Position numbers and translations under genes: made by a program
IMG/VR virus record: IMGVR_UViG_3300031251_000972
Location: 1 to 20,968 of that record
Source of the DNA: a virus
DNA: 20,968 nt
Strand: one strand, 5' to 3'
In this document: one piece after another, positions 13,483-18,869 of the stretch
How positions within the stretch are numbered: the first letter of the stretch is position 1
How the letters are laid out: the number at the start of each line of letters is the position of its first letter
The notes under the pieces: model-generated
The model's database searches: none
The model's input: only the letters and a program-made list of their open reading frames with translations
Told to the model about the DNA's origin: nothing

Positions 13483-13537
13483 TGGCTGTTCGCTCTTGGC
13501 TATTGGCCAACAGCGAATAGCCAAGAGCGAATAGCTA
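13483..13537. repeat. Long hairpin (22-bp stem) between capsid and connector genes
   Basis: Bases 13483-13504 pair with 13516-13537 around an 11-base loop; by my reading there are 20 Watson-Crick pairs and two G-U pairs. The core arms are CTCTTGGCTATT (13493-13504) and AATAGCCAAGAG (13516-13527). The stem ends ten bases before the next ATG and covers the place where a Shine-Dalgarno would lie. There is no T tract, so it is not a classical terminator. It might be an mRNA processing or stabilising structure limiting connector expression, or a dispersed palindromic repeat. Confidence 0.8.
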
Positions 13538-13547
13538 GAGAACTCTC

Positions 13548-14066
13548 ATGACCGATCTCACCACGCTCACCAATGTCGAAGCCTGGCTGGGCCTCCCGCC
13601 GGGCAACGCAGACGAGGCGCTGTTACAGCGCCTCGTCACCTCCGCCAGCGGCTTCGTCGAGAGCTGGTGCGGCCGGCAATTCGCACAGGCCGCCTATACC
13701 GAGACGAGGCACGGCACCGGCGGGTGGCGGATGCCCTTCGCCAACCCGCCGGTCACCGCCGTAACCGGGGTGACGATCGATGGGCAGGCCGTCACCGGCT
13801 TCTCCTTCACCCCGACCATACTGGCGCTGGATGATTGCCGCTTCACCGGCAAGGTGGTGCTTTCCTATGTCGCCGGCTACGCCACCATTCCGGCGGAACT
13901 CGAACAGGCGGTGATCGAGCTCGCCGCCATGGCCTATCGCGAGAAGGACCGCACCGGGCTTTCCTCGCATAACGTGGCCGGCGAGACCACCGCCTTCATC
14001 ATCAAGGACATGCCGCCCCGCGTGGCGACGGTGCTGACGCTCTATCGGAAGGTGGTGCCGCTATGA
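13548..14066 (+). CDS. Head-tail connector protein (gp6-like adaptor)
   Basis: A 172-residue protein of the HK97 gp6/YqbG adaptor type. The N-terminal helices LTNVEAWLGLPPGNADEALL (6-25) and the phrase SASGFVESWCGRQFA (32-46) are family landmarks. A beta insert (TAVTGVTIDGQAVTGF) and C-terminal helices (IPAELEQAVIELAAMAYREK) follow. Such proteins form a ring beneath the portal and join head to tail. The ATG at 13548 lies directly after the long hairpin and has no clear Shine-Dalgarno. It overlaps the next gene by ATGA. Confidence 0.82.
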   Translation: MTDLTTLTNVEAWLGLPPGNADEALLQRLVTSASGFVESWCGRQFAQAAYTETRHGTGGWRMPFANPPVTAVTGVTIDGQAVTGFSFTPTILALDDCRFTGKVVLSYVAGYATIPAELEQAVIELAAMAYREKDRTGLSSHNVAGETTAFIIKDMPPRVATVLTLYRKVVPL

Positions 14067-14443
14067 GCGGTTTCTCCGCCCCCTTCTCGGCCGCCGTTGC
14101 CGCCGCCCTGGCCCAAGCCATCGAAGCCGAGGCCCAGGAAACGGTGCGCGTGATCCAGGACGAAAAGCTTTCGGGCCAGATCCTGCAAAGCGTCTCGGGC
14201 CGGCTGCGCGCCGGGGTGCGCTACGAGCTGGCCGACCCGCTCACCGCCGTAATCGGCGTCGATGCCGGCGAGGTTCCCTATGCCGCCTATCAGGAATACG
14301 GCTTCACCGGGACCGAGACCGTGCGGGGGCACAAGCGGCAGGTGAACTATCCGGGCCGCTCCTATCTCCGCTCCACCCTGGCGGAGCGCCAGGACGGCAT
14401 CCGCGAACGCCTCCAAGCCGCCGTGCGGGAGGCGCTGAAATGA
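14063..14443 (+). CDS. HK97 gp10-like head-tail joining protein
   Basis: A 126-residue protein. Landmarks of the HK97 gp10 family are the LSGQILQSVSGRLRAGVRYE region (33-52), a central strand pair (AVIGVDAGEVPYAAYQEYGF, 61-80) and the C-terminal phrase PGRSYLRSTLAERQDGIRE (95-113). These proteins act at the neck between connector and tail terminator. ATGA overlaps on both sides show tight coupling. Confidence 0.82.
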   Translation: MSGFSAPFSAAVAAALAQAIEAEAQETVRVIQDEKLSGQILQSVSGRLRAGVRYELADPLTAVIGVDAGEVPYAAYQEYGFTGTETVRGHKRQVNYPGRSYLRSTLAERQDGIRERLQAAVREALK

Positions 14444-14856
14444 GCCGCGAGACCGCCTATGGCGCCCTCTATGCGCTGCTATCGCAGGTTCCGGTGCAGA
14501 CCATGAGCCGCAAGCTGCGCTTCCTTGAGGAATTGAGCGCCGCCGAACTCCCGGCCCTGTTCATGACCGTCGGGCGCCAGCATGTCGAGCCGAGGCCGCG
14601 CGGCCTTCCGCCTAAAAGAACGCTGGGCAGCCAGATCTATCTCTATGCCGCCAATCCCGATCCGCATGTCGCGGCGGGGATCGTGCTCAACGGCCTGATC
14701 GATGCGGTCGAGGCCGTGCTCACCCCCGTTTCCGGCGCCCAGACCTTGGGCGGCACCGTCGCCCATTGCTGGATCGAGGGCGCCGTCGAGATCTTCGAAT
14801 CCCCCAAAGGCCAGCGGGCCGCGGCAATCGTGCCGATCCATATCCTCGTTCCATAA
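14440..14856 (+). CDS. Tail terminator / tail completion protein
   Basis: A 138-residue protein. An N-terminal helix (YGALYALLSQVP), the phrase ELPALFMTVGRQHVEPRPRG (34-53), strands SQIYLYAANP and the final strands AVEIFESPKGQRAAAIVPIH (115-134) are like lambda gpU or DUF3168-type tail terminators, which cap the tail tube and bind the head. Assignment depends partly on position: after gp10-like, before the tube protein. Confidence 0.7.
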   Translation: MSRETAYGALYALLSQVPVQTMSRKLRFLEELSAAELPALFMTVGRQHVEPRPRGLPPKRTLGSQIYLYAANPDPHVAAGIVLNGLIDAVEAVLTPVSGAQTLGGTVAHCWIEGAVEIFESPKGQRAAAIVPIHILVP

Positions 14857-14887
14857 CGGGGCTCGTTCCCCGAAGGAGACCAACAAC

Positions 14888-15643
14888 ATGGGCATGTACA
14901 GTTTCGGGTCGGGTTTCCTCTTCGGAAACAGGACGGATATTCCAAACCAGACGCCGCAGCTTTTCGGCACCTTGCAGGATGTGTCGGTCGAGTTCTCGGC
15001 CACCACCAAAAACCTCTATGGCCAGTACGGTTTCCCGGTGCTGTCGGCGCGCGGGCAGCAGAAGATCCAGTGCAAGGCGAAGCTCGGCCAGATCTCGGCC
15101 AACCTGTTCAACACCCTCTATTTCGGCGGCACCGCCAATGCCGGCCAAACCGCCATCGCCGTCTCCGAGGTGGCGAGCGTGCCCGCCGTCTCGCCCTTTA
15201 CCGTGACCACCGTCAATGCCGCCAATTTCCTGGCCGATGAGGGCGTCTATTACGCAGGAACCGGCCTGCCGCTGGCGCGGGTTACGGGCTCGCCTGCCGC
15301 CGGCCAGTATGCGGTGTCGGCGGGGGTCTACAGCTTCGGCTCGGGTGATGCCTCGGCGGGGGTGCTGATCTCCTACACCTATACCCTGACCGGAGCGGGA
15401 CAGAAGATCACGCTGCTCAACCCGCTTATCGGCCAGAACCCGATCTTCTCGGCACAGCTCTTCACCCAGGTCACCGGACCACAGGGGGTGAAGAAGGCGC
15501 TTTTGAACCTGCGCGCCTGCGTCGGCACCAAGCTGTCGCTGGCGACGAAGATCGAGGACTTCACCATTCCGGAATTCGCCTTCGAATGCTTCGCCGACGC
15601 CTCCGGCACGGTCTTCGATTGGTCGTTCGGAGAGGTGTCATGA
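14888..15643 (+). CDS. Major tail tube protein
   Basis: A 251-residue protein, beta-rich, starting at the ATG at 14888 with AAGGAG (14872-14877) upstream. The frame is open further upstream but overlaps the terminator gene there. Landmarks are GTLQDVSVEFSATTKNLYGQ (27-46), PVLSARGQQKIQCKAKLGQI (50-69) and the last strands FTIPEFAFECFADASG. Residues about 90-170 (AIAVSEVASVPAVSPFTVTT, GVYSFGSGDASAGVLISYTY) look like an additional beta insert. The position between terminator and chaperone genes is that of the tube protein. Contractile sheath genes are absent, so the tail is non-contractile. Confidence 0.82.
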   Translation: MGMYSFGSGFLFGNRTDIPNQTPQLFGTLQDVSVEFSATTKNLYGQYGFPVLSARGQQKIQCKAKLGQISANLFNTLYFGGTANAGQTAIAVSEVASVPAVSPFTVTTVNAANFLADEGVYYAGTGLPLARVTGSPAAGQYAVSAGVYSFGSGDASAGVLISYTYTLTGAGQKITLLNPLIGQNPIFSAQLFTQVTGPQGVKKALLNLRACVGTKLSLATKIEDFTIPEFAFECFADASGTVFDWSFGEVS

Positions 15644-15942
15644 CGATCACTTTGGGTGACCGAGAATTCACCATCCGCCCCTTCACCTTCGACGAGCTGC
15701 GGGCGCAGATCGATCTCTTCCGGCAGGCGGAAAAGCCGATCGGGGAAGGCGGCTTCGAAGCCGCGCGCACCATCATCGCCACGGCGCTTCAGGGCCAGAT
15801 CGGCAACGAGGAACTCGCCGATCTCCGCGTCACCCTTCATCAGGTGGTGGAGGCGGTCCGGACCATCGGCGTCGTCTCCGGGCTCTATGTGCCCGTATCG
15901 GAGACCAAGCCGGGGGAGCCCGTAGCGCAGGTGGAGAGCTGA
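15640..15942 (+). CDS. Tail assembly chaperone, upstream frame (gpG-like)
   Basis: A 100-residue protein beginning ITLGDREFTIRPFTFDELRA, typical of small tail assembly chaperones that coat the tape measure protein. It overlaps the tube gene by ATGA. Near its end lies a run of five G (15912-15916), after which a -1 shift would continue into the next frame without a stop, as in lambda G/GT. Both an unshifted 100-residue form and a longer fusion are expected if the shift operates. Confidence 0.75.
   Translation: MTITLGDREFTIRPFTFDELRAQIDLFRQAEKPIGEGGFEAARTIIATALQGQIGNEELADLRVTLHQVVEAVRTIGVVSGLYVPVSETKPGEPVAQVES
15912..15916 (+). promoter_or_regulatory. Candidate -1 ribosomal frameshift site
   Basis: In-frame codons CCG GGG GAG give a run of five G. 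The P-site tRNA can re-pair perfectly after a -1 slip; the A-site Glu codon would re-pair poorly, so the site is not an ideal heptamer. The -1 frame is open from here into the downstream chaperone frame (GGARSAGGELNW...). The family's habit of frameshifting supports it. Confidence 0.45.
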
Positions 15943-16148
15943 ATTGGGACGCTCTCTACGCCTCCATCTGCGCGGATACCGGCTGGACCTGGGAGGAAGC
16001 CGGGCGGCTTACCTTCCCGCGCTATCACGCGCTTTGCCGCCACTGGCACCGCTATCCGCCGCTGCCCCGGCTTGCCGCCTGGTATCTGGGGCTGGGCCGC
16101 GAGGCGGAGACGGATCTCGAAAGCTTCATGCAGGAAATGGGGGGATGA
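15939..16148 (+). CDS. Tail assembly chaperone, downstream frame (gpT-like extension)
   Basis: About 69 codons reading LNWDALYASICADTGWTWEE, then AGRLTFPRYHALCRHWHRYP and PRLAAWYLGLGREAETDLES up to TGA at 16146-16148. The Trp/Tyr-rich make-up with a WTWEEAGRLT phrase resembles the second tail chaperone frame of alphaproteobacterial phages and gene transfer agents. There is no ATG, GTG or TTG at a sensible place: only a CTG overlaps the upstream stop. The frame extends open upstream in the -1 register, so I read it as the extension of the preceding gene by frameshift; initiation at the CTG is the alternative. The coordinates give the part following that CTG. Confidence 0.7.
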   Translation: MNWDALYASICADTGWTWEEAGRLTFPRYHALCRHWHRYPPLPRLAAWYLGLGREAETDLESFMQEMGG

Positions 16149-16154
16149 GTTCCC

Positions 16155-16976
16155 ATGGATGACACCGTCACCATCCGCTTCGGCGCCGATACCAGCGAAT
16201 TCGATAACCTTGCCGCCAAGGTCGGGCAGACCGTTCAGAGCCTGTCTCAAAGCCAGGATCAAGCGGCGTCCCAGACCGACAAGGCCTGGAACACGGCCAT
16301 GAACTCGGTCGAGCGGAGCTTCGCCACCTCGACCTCCGGCATGATCATGGGCACCACGACCCTGCAAAAGGCGGAGACACGGGTCGCGGAGTCGATCCTT
16401 TCGAGCTTCATCAGCATGGCGGAGAAGCGGCTCGTCACCTGGATTGGGAACGAACTCGCCCTGACCGAGGCCACCGCCGCCGGGGAGAGCGAGCGCGCCG
16501 CCGCACGCGCCGGCGGTGCCGCCGCCGGAGGAGCCGCCGAGGCGGCAGCCGGTGCCAAATCGGTGATGGGTGCCGCCTATAAGGCCGCCGCCAGCACTTA
16601 CGCCTCCGTTGCCGAAATCCCGATCATCGGACCGGAACTGGCGCCGGTAGCGGCAGCCGGGGCCTTCGCCGCCGTGATGGCCTTCAATGTCTTCTCCGCC
16701 GAGGGCGGCTGGGGACAGGTGCCGTTCGACGGCGCGCTCACCATGCTGCACCAGAACGAGATGGTGCTCCCGGCCTCGATCGCCGGACCGCTCCGGACGA
16801 TGACCCAGCAGGGGGCGGCCCAGGGTGGCGGCGGGGCCGGTAATTTCAACATCACGATCCAGGCGCTCGATACCCAGAGCGGGGCGCAGTTCCTCATGAA
16901 CAACATGAAGACGATCGCCCAGGGGCTGACGCGCGAGGCACGGAACGCCAACCCGAACGCGATGAGGCGGGCATGA
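16155..16976 (+). CDS. Short tail tape measure protein
   Basis: A 273-residue protein. It has a helical N-terminal part (ADTSEFDNLAAKVGQTVQSL), a long Ala-rich section with hydrophobic stretches (about 110-180, including IPIIGPELAPVAAAGAFAAV) and the tape-measure C-terminal signature GGWGQVPFDGALTMLHQNEM followed by VLPASIAGPLR. Tape measure length sets tail length at roughly 0.15 nm per residue, implying a short tail of about 40 nm, close to gene transfer agents (RcGTA uses a similarly short protein). No lytic domain is visible. It overlaps the DUF2460 gene by ATGA. Confidence 0.82.
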   Translation: MDDTVTIRFGADTSEFDNLAAKVGQTVQSLSQSQDQAASQTDKAWNTAMNSVERSFATSTSGMIMGTTTLQKAETRVAESILSSFISMAEKRLVTWIGNELALTEATAAGESERAAARAGGAAAGGAAEAAAGAKSVMGAAYKAAASTYASVAEIPIIGPELAPVAAAGAFAAVMAFNVFSAEGGWGQVPFDGALTMLHQNEMVLPASIAGPLRTMTQQGAAQGGGGAGNFNITIQALDTQSGAQFLMNNMKTIAQGLTREARNANPNAMRRA

Positions 16977-17563
16977 GCACCGCCGCCTTCCCGACCCTGA
17001 CCGGTCTCGGCTGGAGCGTGAAACGTTCGCCGAAATGGTCGACGCGGGTCCAGACCGCCGTTTCCGGCAAGGAAACCAGGATCGCACTCTGGTCCTATCC
17101 GCGCTGGCAATGGGATCTCTCCTTCGAATTCCTGCGCGGCGACCCCGTTCATGCCGAGTTCCAGGCGCTGGCCGGGTTCTTCAATGCAAGACAGGGCCAG
17201 TTCGACAGTTTCCTCTACACCGATGCCGACGATAATTCGGTCACGGGCCAAGCGATCGGCACCGGCGACGGGGCCACGGCGGCTTTCCCGATGGTGCGGA
17301 GCTTCGGCGGCTTCACCGAGCCGGTGCTGGCGCCCACCCTGGTTTCAGCCGTTTATGTGGCCGGCGTGGCCCAGCCGGTGAGCGTCTGGTCCGTGGGGGG
17401 AACCATGCTGGTATTCGCCACGGCCCCGGCGGCGGGAGCCGCGATCACCGCCGATTTCAGCTTCGCCTTTCCCTGCCGCTTCACGGAAGACCAGCTCGAT
17501 TTCGAGAAGTTCATGTTCCAGCTCTGGCAAGGCAAGAACGTCAAATTCCAGAGCATTAAATAA
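16973..17563 (+). CDS. DUF2460 distal tail protein (GTA gp12-like)
   Basis: A 196-residue protein of the DUF2460 family. Landmarks: FPTLTGLGWSVKRSPKWSTR (6-25), ALWSYPRWQWDLSFEFLRGD (38-57), FFNARQGQFDSFLYTDADDN (69-88) and the closing strand FPCRFTEDQLDFEKFMFQLW. In RcGTA the counterpart forms the distal tail ring between tube and hub. Its order directly after the tape measure and before the DUF2163 gene is conserved. Confidence 0.9.
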   Translation: MSTAAFPTLTGLGWSVKRSPKWSTRVQTAVSGKETRIALWSYPRWQWDLSFEFLRGDPVHAEFQALAGFFNARQGQFDSFLYTDADDNSVTGQAIGTGDGATAAFPMVRSFGGFTEPVLAPTLVSAVYVAGVAQPVSVWSVGGTMLVFATAPAAGAAITADFSFAFPCRFTEDQLDFEKFMFQLWQGKNVKFQSIK

Positions 17564-18465
17564 TGAAGCCAGCCTCCTTAGCGCTCCAATCCCTCCTGGC
17601 GTCGCGGCAGTTCTTCGCCGCCGACCTCTATACCTTCACCCTCTGCGGCGGGAGCACGCTGCGCTATTGCGCGGGCGATGCCGATATCACCGCCAATGGC
17701 AACACCTACCCGGCGGGGGGCCAGACCGGTCCCTATTTCGACCGGAAGGACAACAAATCCAAATGCCATTGGAAGATCGGGGTGGAGGTGGACACGCTTT
17801 CCCTCGACGTGCTCCCAGGAAGCGCCCTGGTCAATGGCGTGCCCTTCCTGTCGGCGGCGCGGATGGGCGTGTTCGACGGGGCCGAACTGACCCTTGAGCG
17901 GGCCTTCATGCCGAACTACGGCAACACCGCCGCCGGCACCGTCGTGATGTTCGCAGGCCGGATCGCCGAGATCGATTGCGGCCGCTCCATCGCCACCCTT
18001 CAGGTCAATTCGCATCTGGAGCTTCTGAACCTTTCCCTGCCCCGGAACCTCTATCAGGCTGGGTGCCTCAACTGCCTCTACGATTCGGGATGCGGGGTGT
18101 CCGCCGCCGCCGCCTTGTCGGCGGGAAAGGTGGGGCCGGGCTCGACGCCGTCGGCGATCATCATGGCATCGCTCAACGCCGCCTTGAATTTCGGCCTAGC
18201 GACGGTAAGCCAGGCCGGATGGTTCGATCAGGGCTATGTCGCCTTCAGCGGCGCCACGGTGAATGCGGGTTTCCAGCGCGCCGTCAAATCCTGGGACGGC
18301 ACCACGCTGTTTCTTGCCGCCCCCCTTCCCCGGATGCCGGCGGCCGGCGAATCGTTCGCCGCCTATCCGGGCTGCGACAAATCCCTGACCGGCTGCGCCA
18401 AATTCGGCAACACCGCGCGGTTTCGCGGCTTCCCCTTCATCCCGGTCCCGGAGACAGCGGCATGA
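17563..18465 (+). CDS. DUF2163 / BR0599 tail hub protein with iron-sulfur-type cysteines (GTA gp13-like)
   Basis: A 300-residue protein. The N-terminal DUF2163 part (about 10-160: ADLYTFTLCGGSTLRYCAGD, GVEVDTLSLDV, GRIAEIDCGRSIATLQV) is followed by a BR0599 C-terminal part (CLNCLYDSGCGVS 168-180, YPGCDKSLTGCAKFGNTARF 268-287, GFPFIP). Cys168, Cys177, Cys271 and Cys278, with Cys171 nearby, are placed like the ligands of the 4Fe-4S cluster reported in the RcGTA hub and in lambda gpL. The hub connects the tail to the NlpC/P60 peptidase and tip. It overlaps its neighbours by one base (start) and four bases (stop). Confidence 0.88.
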   Translation: MKPASLALQSLLASRQFFAADLYTFTLCGGSTLRYCAGDADITANGNTYPAGGQTGPYFDRKDNKSKCHWKIGVEVDTLSLDVLPGSALVNGVPFLSAARMGVFDGAELTLERAFMPNYGNTAAGTVVMFAGRIAEIDCGRSIATLQVNSHLELLNLSLPRNLYQAGCLNCLYDSGCGVSAAAALSAGKVGPGSTPSAIIMASLNAALNFGLATVSQAGWFDQGYVAFSGATVNAGFQRAVKSWDGTTLFLAAPLPRMPAAGESFAAYPGCDKSLTGCAKFGNTARFRGFPFIPVPETAA

Positions 18466-18869
18466 ACCGCGAAGACATCACCACCGAGGCCCTCTCCTGG
18501 ATCGGAACGCCCTATCACCATCACGGGCGGCTGAAGGGGGTCGGCGCCGATTGCGCCATGTTCCCGGCGGCGGTCTATGGCGTCGAGCCCGATATCGGCC
18601 CCTATCCGGCGCAATGGCACCTGCATCACGACGAGGAACGCTATCTCGAAGCCGTGCTCCGCCATGCGGTCCCGGTCGAGGCTCCGGGAGAAGGCGATTT
18701 CGTCTTGTGGAAATACGGACGGTGCTTCAGCCATGGCGGCATCGTCATCCGCTGGCCGCTGGTCGTGCATGCGCGGCTGGGGCTCGGCGTCATCCTCGAC
18801 GACGCCTCGATCAACCAGGATTTGCGGCACCGGAAGACCCGGTTCTTTTCGCCGTTCGGTGAGCGCTGA
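18462..18869 (+). CDS. NlpC/P60 tail peptidase (GTA gp14-like)
   Basis: A 135-residue protein of the NlpC/P60 family. Catalytic residues are Cys31 in GVGADCAMF, His91 in CFSHGGIVI and probably His103 in VVHARLG. ALSWIGTPYHHHGR (10-23) is the usual lead-in. It would cleave peptide stems of peptidoglycan so that the tail can reach the inner membrane during infection. The start at 18462 overlaps the hub stop as ATGA, and the tip gene starts in its stop. Confidence 0.9.
   Translation: MNREDITTEALSWIGTPYHHHGRLKGVGADCAMFPAAVYGVEPDIGPYPAQWHLHHDEERYLEAVLRHAVPVEAPGEGDFVLWKYGRCFSHGGIVIRWPLVVHARLGLGVILDDASINQDLRHRKTRFFSPFGER

Noticed and set aside
15944-16162. Plus-strand ATG frame of 72 codons over the second chaperone frame
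   Set aside because: It is Arg/Leu/Ala-rich and has no family pattern, whereas the overlapping frame has the Trp/Tyr pattern of the chaperone extension.
15885-17087. Minus-strand frame of 400 codons opposite the chaperone and tape measure genes
   Set aside because: It is an antisense shadow with the low-complexity make-up expected from reverse reading of Ala/Gly-rich genes.
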